From NCBI GenBank assembly GCA_026314275.1, contig CP111109.1, positions 372,001 to 436,000 on the forward strand: a DNA stretch of 64,000 nt, in the 5' to 3' direction. The stretch is from JAGOEY01 sp017997515. Lineage in GTDB: Bacteria > Pseudomonadota > Gammaproteobacteria > Burkholderiales > Burkholderiaceae_C. The notes beneath the pieces are model-generated. The model did no database searches and was not told where the DNA came from. It saw nothing but the letters and a program-made list of their open reading frames with translations. A program made the translations under genes and the position numbers. Positions 44,533-55,394 of the stretch are shown here, one piece after another. The first letter of the stretch is position 1. Each line of letters begins with the position of its first letter.

Positions 44533-45969
44533 ATGACTTACCCCCACACACGCCTTTTTATTGCCGGTGAATGGCAAGACGCCGCCGATGGCAAAACACT
44601 GGCCGTGTTCAACCCGGCCACCGGGCTGGAAATTGGCCGTGTGGCGCACGCGGGCATTCCTGACCTGGACCGCGCCCTGGCCGCTGCCCAAAAGGGGTTT
44701 GAAGTGTGGCGCGACGTGCCCGCCTTTGAGCGTGCCAAGATCATGCGCCGCGCTGCTGCGCTGATGCGCGAACGTGCCGCCGACATCGGCGCCGTGCTGA
44801 CGCAGGAAAACGGCAAACCCCTGCCTGAAGCCAAGGGTGAAGCCATGGCCGCGGCCGACATCATTGAATGGTTTGCCGATGAAGGCATGCGCGTCTATGG
44901 CCGCATCGTGCCCTCGCGCAACCTGGCCGTGCGCCAGCTGGTGCTGAAGGACCCGGTGGGCCCCGTCGCCGCGTTCACGCCGTGGAACTTCCCGATCAAC
45001 CAGGTGGTGCGCAAGCTGTCGGCAGCACTGGCCAGCGGCTGCTCGATGCTGATCAAGGCACCCGAAGAAACCCCGGCCGCACCCGCCGCACTGATCCAGG
45101 CTTTTGCCGACGCGGGCCTGCCCGCCGGTGTGGTGGGCCTGGTGTATGGCAACCCCGCCGAAATCTCCAGCTACCTGATCCCCCACCCCATCATTCGCAA
45201 GGTCACGTTCACCGGCTCCACGCCTGTGGGCAAACAGCTGGCCGCGCTGGCAGGCCAGCACATGAAGCGTGTGACGATGGAGCTGGGCGGCCACGCCCCG
45301 GTCATCGTGTGTGAAGACGCCGACATTGCGCTGGCCGTCAAGTCGGCCGGTGCCGCCAAGTTCCGCAACGCGGGCCAGGTGTGTATTTCGCCCACGCGCT
45401 TCCTGGTGCACGAAAGCATCCAGAAAGAATTTGGCGCAGCACTGGCCCAGTACGCCAGCGGCCTGAAGGTTGGTGATGGCACGGCGGAAGGCACAACCAT
45501 GGGCCCGCTGGCCAACCCGCGCCGCCTGACCGCCATGGCCGAGTTCACCCAGGACGCCGTGCAACAAGGCGCCACGCTGGCGCTGGGTGGCGAGCGTATC
45601 GGCACCACCGGCAACTTCTGGCAGCCCACCGTGTTGACGGACGTGCCGCTGTCGGCCAAGGTGTTCAACGACGAACCATTTGGCCCCATGGCCGCCGTGC
45701 GTGGCTTCAGCAAGCTGGAAGACGCCATCGCCGAAGCCAACCGCCTGCCGTTCGGCCTGGCAGGTTACGCGTTCACCCGCTCGCTGAAGAACGCCCACCT
45801 GCTGTCGCAGCGTGTCGAGGTCGGCATGCTGTGGATCAACCAGCCCGCCACACCGTCGGCCGAAATGCCTTTCGGCGGCATCAAGGACTCGGGTTATGGC
45901 ACCGAAGGCGGGCCAGAGGCGATGGAGGCGTACCTGAATACACGGGCTATTTCGATCACGAACGTGTAA
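44533..45969 (+). CDS. Succinate-semialdehyde-type aldehyde dehydrogenase
   Basis: 478 residues from ATG 44533. Catalytic Cys284 (GQVCISPTRF) and general base Glu250 (MELGGHAPVI) are present, with the NAD(P) region FTPWNFPINQVVRK and TFTGSTPVGK. Closest to GabD/SSADH-like enzymes oxidising succinate or other short semialdehydes to acids. Stand-alone gene, convergent with the restriction system, so the physiological substrate is not shown by context. Confidence 0.88.
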   Translation: MTYPHTRLFIAGEWQDAADGKTLAVFNPATGLEIGRVAHAGIPDLDRALAAAQKGFEVWRDVPAFERAKIMRRAAALMRERAADIGAVLTQENGKPLPEAKGEAMAAADIIEWFADEGMRVYGRIVPSRNLAVRQLVLKDPVGPVAAFTPWNFPINQVVRKLSAALASGCSMLIKAPEETPAAPAALIQAFADAGLPAGVVGLVYGNPAEISSYLIPHPIIRKVTFTGSTPVGKQLAALAGQHMKRVTMELGGHAPVIVCEDADIALAVKSAGAAKFRNAGQVCISPTRFLVHESIQKEFGAALAQYASGLKVGDGTAEGTTMGPLANPRRLTAMAEFTQDAVQQGATLALGGERIGTTGNFWQPTVLTDVPLSAKVFNDEPFGPMAAVRGFSKLEDAIAEANRLPFGLAGYAFTRSLKNAHLLSQRVEVGMLWINQPATPSAEMPFGGIKDSGYGTEGGPEAMEAYLNTRAISITNV

Positions 45970-46018
45970 GGCACGGCCTGCTGCAGCCCACAGGTGTGTG
46001 GCTGCAGCATTTTTAGGA

Positions 46019-46072
46019 ACAAATTGGCCTATAGCTCCCGCTGCACTGACGCATATAGCTATTAAATATATA
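46019..46072 (-). repeat. Interspersed repeat, reverse copy
   Basis: On the minus strand AATAGCTATATGCG...GCAGCGGGAGCTATAGGCCAATTT, diverged from the 19613 copy. Confidence 0.55.
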
Positions 46073-46085
46073 GCAAACGATTGCC

Positions 46086-48821
46086 TCAGCCCAGCAGCGG
46101 CTCTATGGCGTCCCACTGCCGGTTGGTCACCATCACAAACCAGCAGCTGCCACCCGACAGGGTTTGCCACAGGCCGCCAATCTGGCGGTCGTCTTCGGCA
46201 CCAGGCCAGCCTTGACCACCCTTGTATTCGACCACCAGCACCGTGCCGTCTAGCCGTTTGCAGATGAAGTCAGGGTAAAAGCGCCCGGTGGCTTTTTGCA
46301 GGTAAAACGACGCACCTTCGCGCCGGGCCAGGTTACGCACCCAGTACTGCAAGCGCCCTTTTTGCGCCTGGATGTCCAGCCACACCGCACACTCGTATTC
46401 CTCCAGGCTATCAAAGGCACCGATGCGGCTGTAGAAATGTTTGCGAAACGCGTGCCGCCCATAGGCTTGGTCATCGTCGCGGCTGGGGGCGTAGGCCTCG
46501 GGGCGAAAGTCATAGGTGAATGTGCCGTCCACCACCACCCGCTCGGTGTTGCCATCGGCAAACAGGGTTTGCTGGTAAGCGCGGTTCACCGCATCGCGGC
46601 GCAGGGTTTTGATGTGGGTGTCCAGCAGGTCACGCAGTAAAAACTTTTGCAGATTGGCGCGTGCCAGGTCAAAGCCGGGCTGAACCAGCAGGTCGCCCAG
46701 CCATGCCGCCACAAACGCCATCTTGCTGGCGGCAGTGAGCGAGGGCTCGGGCAGGTTCCGGCACAACCAAGCCGCCAGCTTCACCTGCGTCCAATGCTCG
46801 GGCGTGTAGACCAGGCCCAGGTCACGTTGCAGGTCGGGCAGAAAGCGCTGCATCATTTTGCCGCTGGCATCGTCCACGTCCACCACACCACCCTCACTCA
46901 CCTTCAGTGCGGCCCCCAGCGTGACCAGGTCGGCATATAAGGGCTTGGCATCGAATGGGGACAGGTTCCACGGAAAGTTCAGCACCTCCGGGTCGTCAAA
47001 CAGGCGCAACGCACCTTGCGCGCCCTGCCCACCCGGCAAACGCAGGGCCATCTGGGGCACCAGCAGGGTCTGGCCCGCTTCGGCCGGGGTCTGGAAGAAA
47101 GTCAGGGCCGACGTGCGGCTCTCTTCGGCGGCACTGGCAATGGCAGCCACATCGTGCGGCGTGGTCGCCAGCGCCTGCAATGCCGCCAGCTCTACCGGCT
47201 CCAGCGGCTGGCGAATGGTCAGCGTGCTGTGTTTTTTGTCGAAAGCCAGCTTGTCGCCCAGCACACTGCGCAGCTCTTTGGGCAGCGCCTTCAGGTCGGG
47301 CGCGGCATCCAGCGTCGCCACCACCGGCTGCACCGGCTGCACCACCACGCGCGCACCCAGGCCCACCATGTCAAACATCCGCTGCTCGGGCTGCGCTGCC
47401 ACCACAAACTCGGTCACATCCTTGCGGTCAAAGCCCGCGCCCAGCACCAGCCGGTCGCGCAGGGCGGCAGCGGTGTCGGCAAAGTGGCGAGACACCACAA
47501 ACGCATACGACTGGTTCAACTCTTTGGCCACCCGGTGCTGCGCACCCGGCTGGCGCAGCACGCGGCCCAGAATCTGCTCCACCGCAGTGGCCGAATGCAG
47601 CGTGGCCATACTCACCAAAATATAGGCAAACGGGCAGTCCCAGCCCTCGGCCAGCGCCTTTTGGGTGATGACAAATTTCACCGGGCATTTTGGGTCGCTG
47701 ATGCCCAGCGGGTAATCAGCGTCTATGGTTTCCAGCCCCTTTTCGTCGCTGGTGGCCACCACAATCTCGGCGGCGGGAATAGCGTGGTTGGTCAGCAACT
47801 CTTGCCGCACGCGCTCATAGTCCAGCGTGTCCAGCCCGGCACGGCGCGGCTCCGACTGGATCAGCACGATAGGCCGCAGGTACGGCGCGCCCTGGCGGTG
47901 CTCGGCATCGGCCAGCGCCTGCAGCCCGTTGCGCCGGGCGATGGCATCGGCCAGGCACTGCTGCCAGTTCACCTCGGTCTGCAGCAGCACCGGCAGCTTG
48001 ATCATCTGCTCGGCCTTGAGCTGCGCCGCGCTCACGCTGTGCAGCACATTGCTGGGCGTGCGGTCTACATCCGGCGTGGCCGTCAGCTCCAGAATGGCAC
48101 TGGGGCAAAAGCGCGCCAGCGTGTCAAACGCCAGCTCGGTGCGGCTGTTGTGCGCCTCGTCCACCACCACCAGCGGGCGGCGCATGCGCAGCACATTGGC
48201 CAGCGAATACGGCACGGTGCCGCCGTCTTGCAGCAGCCCGGCGCGCTGTGCGGGCGTCAGGCTGTCAAAGTGGTGCATCAACGCGCCGCTGCTCTCATAC
48301 ACCTTGCGGCTTTCCTCGTCCTCCACCTGGAACGCCTGGCGCGTCGCCACGATTACCACCGTGCTGGTGTCCAGCGTGGCACGGGTCAGACTGCGGGCCT
48401 CGTTTAAATCCAGCACCGTCACCGGCCCGGCCTCGCGCAGCGCGGCGTGCAGCGGGTGACTGCGGTCTTTCAGGCCGCGCAGCGTCTGCTCGCGAATCGG
48501 CTTGCTGGGCACCAGCCACAGCACCACGCTGTGTGGCACACGCAGCAGGTGTGTATTGGCCAGCGCCACACTCTTGGCCGCCAGCCAGGTTTTGCCGCCA
48601 CCCGTGGGCACACGCAGGCAAAAGTACGGCATGTCGGGCGCAAAACCGGCCAGCGGGTGGTAGGCCAGGCCGCTGCCCCACAGCTCTTGCGTGACCGCCG
48701 TGAACGCCAGCGAGGCCCGGCCATGCTGGTGGCAGGCGTGGAAGTAGGCCGCAACGCTGTCGAGGACACCACCGCCATTGGCGGGGTCTTGCTGGTATTT
48801 TTTGGGGGTGAAATGGGTCAT
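46086..48821 (-). CDS. res: Type III restriction enzyme, helicase/nuclease subunit
   Basis: 911 residues. SF2 helicase motifs: Walker A PTGGGKT (72-78), DEAH box D221EAH (VVVDEAHN) and later motif GWDCPFAYILVSM. The C-terminus has a PD-(D/E)xK-type site (FYPDFICKRLDGTVLVVEYKGG, about residues 860-885). With Mod it cleaves unmodified DNA beside paired recognition sites using ATP. Its start overlaps the toxin stop by four bases, so it is translated from the same mRNA as mod and the toxin-antitoxin pair. Confidence 0.92.
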   Translation of the reverse strand: MTHFTPKKYQQDPANGGGVLDSVAAYFHACHQHGRASLAFTAVTQELWGSGLAYHPLAGFAPDMPYFCLRVPTGGGKTWLAAKSVALANTHLLRVPHSVVLWLVPSKPIREQTLRGLKDRSHPLHAALREAGPVTVLDLNEARSLTRATLDTSTVVIVATRQAFQVEDEESRKVYESSGALMHHFDSLTPAQRAGLLQDGGTVPYSLANVLRMRRPLVVVDEAHNSRTELAFDTLARFCPSAILELTATPDVDRTPSNVLHSVSAAQLKAEQMIKLPVLLQTEVNWQQCLADAIARRNGLQALADAEHRQGAPYLRPIVLIQSEPRRAGLDTLDYERVRQELLTNHAIPAAEIVVATSDEKGLETIDADYPLGISDPKCPVKFVITQKALAEGWDCPFAYILVSMATLHSATAVEQILGRVLRQPGAQHRVAKELNQSYAFVVSRHFADTAAALRDRLVLGAGFDRKDVTEFVVAAQPEQRMFDMVGLGARVVVQPVQPVVATLDAAPDLKALPKELRSVLGDKLAFDKKHSTLTIRQPLEPVELAALQALATTPHDVAAIASAAEESRTSALTFFQTPAEAGQTLLVPQMALRLPGGQGAQGALRLFDDPEVLNFPWNLSPFDAKPLYADLVTLGAALKVSEGGVVDVDDASGKMMQRFLPDLQRDLGLVYTPEHWTQVKLAAWLCRNLPEPSLTAASKMAFVAAWLGDLLVQPGFDLARANLQKFLLRDLLDTHIKTLRRDAVNRAYQQTLFADGNTERVVVDGTFTYDFRPEAYAPSRDDDQAYGRHAFRKHFYSRIGAFDSLEEYECAVWLDIQAQKGRLQYWVRNLARREGASFYLQKATGRFYPDFICKRLDGTVLVVEYKGGQGWPGAEDDRQIGGLWQTLSGGSCWFVMVTNRQWDAIEPLLG

Positions 48822-49117
48822 GCGTTGGGAAGGCGGTCCACCCAGTAGCCGGGCGCGCGGTGTTGGTGCGAAACGGCGACGATCAGAACGATGTCACCCC
48901 GCAGGGCGTAACGCAGGATGTACGGAAACTGGTTCAGCACACATCTGCGAATGTCCCCGGTTTCCAGCGGGTACATCTGCGGCATGTGAACGATGCGCTG
49001 GCCTGCCAGCTTGACCTCGTCGGCAAAGGCGCGCCCCAACGCGGGGCGAATGGCCGCATACCAGGCGCGTGCTTCTTTAAATTCAAGTTTGGACCATTCG
49101 TCAAATCGAAGCTGCAT
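48818..49117 (-). CDS. RelE/ParE-family toxin
   Basis: 99 residues of the RelE/ParE fold (EFKEARAWYAAIRPALGRAFADEV; the arginine-rich RRCVLNQFPYILRYALRGDIVLIVAVSHQHRAPGYW end). Such toxins cut mRNA on ribosomes or block gyrase. It follows its antitoxin with a one-base TAATG overlap and overlaps the res start, placing the pair inside the type III restriction operon. Confidence 0.88.
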   Translation of the reverse strand: MQLRFDEWSKLEFKEARAWYAAIRPALGRAFADEVKLAGQRIVHMPQMYPLETGDIRRCVLNQFPYILRYALRGDIVLIVAVSHQHRAPGYWVDRLPNA

Positions 49118-49323
49118 TAATCTGGCCCAAATACTTCGTCTATCGAAAAAGTCTTGCTACGCCCCGCGTCAAAGGCGGCCAACCGGCGCAATGCTTCTTC
49201 ACCCCACAAACGGTCAACCTCGGGGTCTGCTGCGCCCAGGTTTTTGTACAGCAAATCTGCAATAGCCAGCTGGGCATCAGCAGGCAGTAGCAAGGCTTCT
49301 TGGACAATTTCATTGACTTGCAT
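49117..49323 (-). CDS. Antitoxin of the addiction-module (TIGR02574-like) family
   Basis: 68 residues: EIVQEALLLPADAQLAIADLLYKNL followed by DRLWGEEALRRLAAFDAG, the pattern of short antitoxins partnered with RelE-type toxins. The C-terminal segment usually wraps the toxin. It starts 35 bases after the mod stop and directly precedes the toxin. Confidence 0.85.
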   Translation of the reverse strand: MQVNEIVQEALLLPADAQLAIADLLYKNLGAADPEVDRLWGEEALRRLAAFDAGRSKTFSIDEVFGPD

Positions 49324-49358
49324 GGCGGCTTCTCCAAAAGGTGGGCACAGACATGAAT

Positions 49359-50972
49359 TTACACCGCCAACGCATACGGCGTTTGCTTGAAAACAATCTG
49401 CTCGCGCTGCAGGCGCGGCGCGCCCAGGCGGCAGGCTGCGGCATAGATGGTTTTGGGGCCGTCAAAGGGCGGCAGGATGTCGAGCACCGGGCCGGTCAGC
49501 ACGTTGCCGCCATCCACAGAATGGTCTTTCAAAATGCCGTTGTACAGAAGGTAAATCGCCTGCCCGTCAAACACACCCAGCAGCGGCGAATCGGCGGTGC
49601 CGGTGTAGCCGGTGCCCGTCTCGGCAAACCACACAAACTCGGCCAGCTGGGCAAAACGAACGTCTTCGCGCACCAGGCCATAGGGGGTGAACAATGGCTC
49701 TGCGGACAGGGTGCAGAACTGAAAGCCACCGCCCAAACCCGCTACCGCTTCGCCCTTGGCATTGGTGTAGCCCTGGCTGACGCGTTTGACACGCTCGGCG
49801 GTGACGTTTTTTGCGATGCCCTCGTCCATCTCCACCAGGATGCAGCGGCGTGTGCCACCGTCTTCGGCGTTTTGCTTGAGCACGGCATGGGCTGTAGTGC
49901 CAGAGCCTGCGAAGCTGTCGAGGATGAGGGAGTCTTTGTCGGTGGCGATTTGGAGGATGCGCTGGAGAAGGGGAACGGATTTAGGTGTTTCAAACGAGGC
50001 ACTTGCACCCATGATCGAGAGAACCGATTTTGTTGCAGAGTCAGTGGTTCCCACCTCATCGGCTTGCCAAAGTGTGTGAGGTGTCAAGCCGCGACTAACT
50101 TCAGCCAAGAACTTCTTCTGGCGAGGCGCATTGTTTCCACTTGGGCCAAAGTAAACGCGATTGTCAGCAACGAGTTCTTCAAAACGTGGTTTGGTAACGA
50201 TCCAGCATCTGCCCTGCGGTGGGCTGATAACCCGCCCACCGGGAGTAGTGATTGAGTAAAACTGAGAAGCTGTTCCATGTCCAGCTTGGGCATTCAGTGA
50301 GACCGATTGCCATGCTCCACGCGGGTCGTCGTCAGGATTCTTGTGCCGATCTATGACGTCCTGAGTAAGCGGCAGCTCACCTCTGGTTTTCTCAAAAAAT
50401 TCTAGCCGACGTGTGTAGCAAAGCACGTAGTCATGGCTGAACGAAAAAACTCGACGGTTCTCTCGTGTGGTGCGCTTCTCCCAAATAAACGTGGCAGCGA
50501 AATTCCCCGCCCCAAAAATCTCGTCCATCAACAGCCGCAGCGTGGCCACTTCGTTGTCGTCAATCGACACAAATATCGCCCCGTCCTCCCGCAAAAACTG
50601 CCGCAGCAACACCAGGCGCGGGTACATCATGCACAGCCAGCGGTCATGCCGGTCCAGCGTCTCGCCCTCTTTGCCGACCACCGCGCCCAGCCATTTGCGG
50701 ATCTCGGGGCTGTTGACGTTGTCGTTGTAGGCCCAGCCTTCGTTGCCGGTGTTGTAGGGCGGGTCGATGTAGATGCACTTGACCTGGCCCGCATAACGCG
50801 GCAGCAAGGCTTTCAGGGCCAGCAGGTTGTCGCCTTGCACGATGAGGTTGCCGCTGGCGCTATCGCCGGCATGACCCGCAGACAGCGCGGGCACGGGCTC
50901 CAGCAGGTGGAACGGCACGTCCTGGTGGTGTTTAACAACGGCATCTTTGCCGATCCAGTGGAGTGAAGGCAT
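49359..50972 (-). CDS. mod: Type III DNA methyltransferase, modification subunit
   Basis: 537 residues from ATG 50972 (an upstream open stretch is unlikely). Catalytic motif IV is DPPYNTGNEGWAYND (D70PPY73) and precedes motif I (FAGSGTTAHAVL, about residue 355), the order of beta-class adenine methyltransferases. The variable recognition region lies between. It methylates one strand of a short site and directs Res. First gene of the mod-antitoxin-toxin-res operon. Confidence 0.92.
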   Translation of the reverse strand: MPSLHWIGKDAVVKHHQDVPFHLLEPVPALSAGHAGDSASGNLIVQGDNLLALKALLPRYAGQVKCIYIDPPYNTGNEGWAYNDNVNSPEIRKWLGAVVGKEGETLDRHDRWLCMMYPRLVLLRQFLREDGAIFVSIDDNEVATLRLLMDEIFGAGNFAATFIWEKRTTRENRRVFSFSHDYVLCYTRRLEFFEKTRGELPLTQDVIDRHKNPDDDPRGAWQSVSLNAQAGHGTASQFYSITTPGGRVISPPQGRCWIVTKPRFEELVADNRVYFGPSGNNAPRQKKFLAEVSRGLTPHTLWQADEVGTTDSATKSVLSIMGASASFETPKSVPLLQRILQIATDKDSLILDSFAGSGTTAHAVLKQNAEDGGTRRCILVEMDEGIAKNVTAERVKRVSQGYTNAKGEAVAGLGGGFQFCTLSAEPLFTPYGLVREDVRFAQLAEFVWFAETGTGYTGTADSPLLGVFDGQAIYLLYNGILKDHSVDGGNVLTGPVLDILPPFDGPKTIYAAACRLGAPRLQREQIVFKQTPYALAV

Positions 50973-51062
50973 GGGGCGGGTGGTGTGGGAAGCGGGCGCG
51001 CGGAGCGCAAGGCTGTGATGGTAGCAATGCCCGCCCTGCAAGAAAGGCGCAAACGCCCCTGA

Positions 51063-51119
51063 AAAATGAACCAAACAGGCCTCTCGCGCCCGCTGCACCT
51101 GCGCATGCAGCTATACAAA
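51063..51119 (-). repeat. Interspersed repeat, reverse copy of an inverted pair
   Basis: On the minus strand TATAGCTGCATGCGC...CAGCGGGCGCGAGAGGCC, ending in TTTTT. Together with 51126-51183 it forms two head-to-head copies between mod and otsB; the 361 bases 50973-51333 hold no gene. Confidence 0.65.
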
Positions 51120-51125
51120 CCATAG

Positions 51126-51183
51126 CAAGCTATAAAATAAAGAGCACCTTGCGCCCGCCCCGCCTGGGCTACAGGCCATTTCG
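51126..51183 (+). repeat. Interspersed repeat, forward copy of an inverted pair
   Basis: AAATAAAGAGCACCTTGCGC...CTGGGCTACAGGCCATTT, opposite in orientation to the neighbouring copy. Confidence 0.6.
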
Positions 51184-51333
51184 CCTCGCATATTTCAGCA
51201 GGCCATGGCCTTTATCCGGCAGTGCACGCGGCAACTGGCTGCGCCAGCAGGTTCATGTGCGCCCTGTAGGAGAACACCGCAAATCCCCCTCCCCACGGGT
51301 TAATCCGGGGCTGGCCTGTTAAGGTTTACGCAG

Positions 51334-52059
51334 ATGCAAACCTTGCCCACCCTCCCTCCGCACACCGCCCTCTTCCTCGACTTTGACGGCACGCTGGTGG
51401 CGCTGGCGGACCAGCCTGAACAGGTCGTGGTGCCGCCGGAACTGCTGCCCTTGCTGGTCCATTTGCAGACCCGGTTAGGCGGAGCACTGGCACTGGTGTC
51501 GGGCCGTCGCTTGCAGGACCTGGATCAGTTTTTGGCACCGCTGCAGCTGCCTGCTGCGGCGGAACATGGTGCCATTCGCCGCACGGCGCAGGGGGATGTG
51601 TACAGCGCGCCCACGCCCCATCTGGCCGCCATCGAGATGGCCATGCACAGCCTGGTGTCGCGGCACCCCGGCCTGCGCCTGGAGCCCAAACAAACGTCGC
51701 TGGCGCTGCACTACCGCCATGCGCCCGCGCTGGCCACGCTGTGCCACGACACGCTGGTGGCCGCGTTACATGGCCGCCCAGACCTGACGCTGTTGCACGG
51801 CAAATGTGTGCTGGAGGTGAAGCCCGCCCACATTGGCAAAGGCCAAGCCATTGCCGCCTTTATGCAGGAGCCGCCGTTTGCCGGGCGTGTGCCCGTTTTT
51901 GCCGGTGACGATGTGACCGACGAGGCCGGGTTTGTGGCGGTGCACACGCTGCAGGGCCGCACCATCAAAGTGGGCGCAGGCCCGACCTGTGCCCAGCACC
52001 GCTTCGACAACCCGGCGGCGCTGCTGGACTGGCTGCACACGCTGCTGCAACAGCACTGA
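51334..52059 (+). CDS. otsB: Trehalose-6-phosphate phosphatase
   Basis: 241 residues of the HAD superfamily: nucleophile motif FLDFDGTLVALADQPEQV (D16, D18), GAIRRTA cap region and FAGDDVTDEAGF. It dephosphorylates trehalose 6-phosphate made by OtsA. First of three genes forming a trehalose operon; the next start is 42 bases on. Confidence 0.93.
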   Translation: MQTLPTLPPHTALFLDFDGTLVALADQPEQVVVPPELLPLLVHLQTRLGGALALVSGRRLQDLDQFLAPLQLPAAAEHGAIRRTAQGDVYSAPTPHLAAIEMAMHSLVSRHPGLRLEPKQTSLALHYRHAPALATLCHDTLVAALHGRPDLTLLHGKCVLEVKPAHIGKGQAIAAFMQEPPFAGRVPVFAGDDVTDEAGFVAVHTLQGRTIKVGAGPTCAQHRFDNPAALLDWLHTLLQQH

Positions 52060-52100
52060 CCGCGCTGAACCCCCCTCAAACCATGACCAAGGAGCCCCCC

Positions 52101-53918
52101 ATGACCACCGTAGCCACCCCAGGGTTCAAGCCACCACTCGACGCGTCGCTGTCCATGGGCATCATCGGCAACTGCGGCTTCAGCGCGCTGGTGGACCAGC
52201 AGGCGCGTATCGTCTGGTGCTGTATGCCGCGTTTTGACAGCCCGCCGGTGTTCAACGCGCTGCTGCAACCGGGCGACGATGCGTCGGCCTTTGGCATCGA
52301 GATCGAGAACTTTGCCAGCGCGCGCCAGTGGTACGAGCCCAACACCGCCGTGCTGCGCACGCAGCTGTTCGACACCGCGGGCCAGGGTATCGAGATCACC
52401 GACTTTGCGCCCCGGTATCAAAGCCGCTCGCGCTTCTTTCGGCCCATGACACTGGTGCGCAGGGTGCGCCCCATCCACGGCGCGCCACGCATCCGCGTGA
52501 ACCTGTCGGTGCGGTTTGACTGGGGGCGTGCGCCGTCGGAGGTCACACGCGGCAGCAACCATCTGCGTTTTGTGGGCGAAGACCTCACGCTGCGGCTCAA
52601 CACCGATGTGCCGGTGGCCTATGTGTTGTCGCAGCAGCCGTTTCTGCTAACACGTGAGCACAATTTTTTGCTGGGTGCGGACGAAAGCCTGACCGATGGT
52701 ATTGCCGACACCGCGCGCCTGTTCGAGCAGGAAACCATCGCCTACTGGTGCAAATGGAGCCGCAGCCTGGCCGTGCCGCTGGAGTGGCAGGACGCGGTGA
52801 TCCGTGCGGCCATCACGCTCAAACTCTCGCTGTTTGAAGAGACAGGTGCCATCGTCGCCGCGATGACCACCAGCATCCCCGAAGCCCCGGGAAGCGCCCG
52901 CAACTGGGACTACCGCTATTGCTGGCTGCGTGATGCATTTTTTGTGGTGCGCGCACTCAACAGCCTGTCCGAGGTGGGCACGATGGAGGACTATTTGCGC
53001 TGGCTCTCCAACGTGGTGGTTGGCTCCAAAGGTGCCCACATCCAGCCGCTGTACGGCATTGGGCTGGAGCAGGAATTGCCCGAGTCGTTTGTTGACCACC
53101 TGCAGGGTTACCGGGGTATGGGCCCGGTGCGGGTGGGCAACCAGGCGCAGGAGCATTTTCAGCACGACGTGTACGGCAACATCGTGCTGGGCGCGGCCCA
53201 GGCCTTCCACGACCACCGCCTGCTGCACCGTGCGGGCGCGGCCGAGTTTGCGCAATTGGAAGCCGTGGGGGAACAGGCGATTCGCGTCTATGGCCAGCCC
53301 GATGCGGGCATGTGGGAGCTGCGCACGCGGGCGCGTGTGCACACATCGTCCGCGCTGATGAGCTGGGCCGCGTGTGACCGGCTGGCCAAGATCGCCACCG
53401 TGCTGGGCAACACCGCGCGTGCCGACTACTGGGCCGCACACGCCGACCGTATGCGCACCGAGATCATTGCCAAATCCTGGAGCGAGGAACGCCAGGCTTT
53501 TGCCGAAAGCTTCGGTGGCCGCGACCTGGACGCCAGCGTGCTGCTGATGGCCGAGGTTGGTTTTATCGACCCACGTGACCCGCGCTTCATCGCTACGGTC
53601 GAAGCGATGGAAAAGTCACTCTGCGACGGCCCGTACATGCGCCGCTACGAAGCCCCGGACGACTTTGGCAAGCCCGAGACGGCCTTCAACATCTGCACCT
53701 TCTGGCGCATCGACGCCCTCGCCAAAATCGGCCGCAAGGACGAAGCCCGCGCCATTTTCGAAACCATGCTGGCCGCGCGCAACCACCTGGGACTGCTGTC
53801 GGAAGACACCCACCCTGTCACCGGCGAGATGTGGGGCAACTTTCCGCAAACCTACTCGATGGTGGGCATCATCAACGCAGCTGTGCGCCTCTCAGCCCCG
53901 TGGGAATCACAGATATGA
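52101..53918 (+). CDS. GH15 glucoamylase/trehalase-like glycoside hydrolase
   Basis: 605 residues from ATG 52101, which has AAGGAG seven bases before; ATG 52083 is an alternative. An N-terminal beta-sandwich (about 1-220) precedes an (alpha/alpha)6 barrel with the GH15 signature NWDYRYCWLRDAFF. Enzymes of this family cleave alpha-glucosidic bonds; bacterial GH15 next to otsAB may act as a trehalase or on glucan. Located between otsB and otsA, which supports a role in trehalose turnover. Confidence 0.9.
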   Translation: MTTVATPGFKPPLDASLSMGIIGNCGFSALVDQQARIVWCCMPRFDSPPVFNALLQPGDDASAFGIEIENFASARQWYEPNTAVLRTQLFDTAGQGIEITDFAPRYQSRSRFFRPMTLVRRVRPIHGAPRIRVNLSVRFDWGRAPSEVTRGSNHLRFVGEDLTLRLNTDVPVAYVLSQQPFLLTREHNFLLGADESLTDGIADTARLFEQETIAYWCKWSRSLAVPLEWQDAVIRAAITLKLSLFEETGAIVAAMTTSIPEAPGSARNWDYRYCWLRDAFFVVRALNSLSEVGTMEDYLRWLSNVVVGSKGAHIQPLYGIGLEQELPESFVDHLQGYRGMGPVRVGNQAQEHFQHDVYGNIVLGAAQAFHDHRLLHRAGAAEFAQLEAVGEQAIRVYGQPDAGMWELRTRARVHTSSALMSWAACDRLAKIATVLGNTARADYWAAHADRMRTEIIAKSWSEERQAFAESFGGRDLDASVLLMAEVGFIDPRDPRFIATVEAMEKSLCDGPYMRRYEAPDDFGKPETAFNICTFWRIDALAKIGRKDEARAIFETMLAARNHLGLLSEDTHPVTGEMWGNFPQTYSMVGIINAAVRLSAPWESQI

Positions 53919-53928
53919 GGGCATCACC

Positions 53929-55311
<1,383 letters not shown>

Positions 55312-55317
55312 GGCGCA

Positions 55318-55380
55318 TTTTTAATGACCAAAACAGCCTCTGGCGCCCATTTTACAAGCGGGTAATGCTCCTGAAATAGG
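55318..55380 (-). repeat. Interspersed repeat, reverse copy
   Basis: On the minus strand GCATTACCCGCTTG...GGGCGCCAGAGGCTGTTTT, between otsA and pcp. Confidence 0.6.
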
Positions 55381-55394
55381 AGCACCCAATACCA

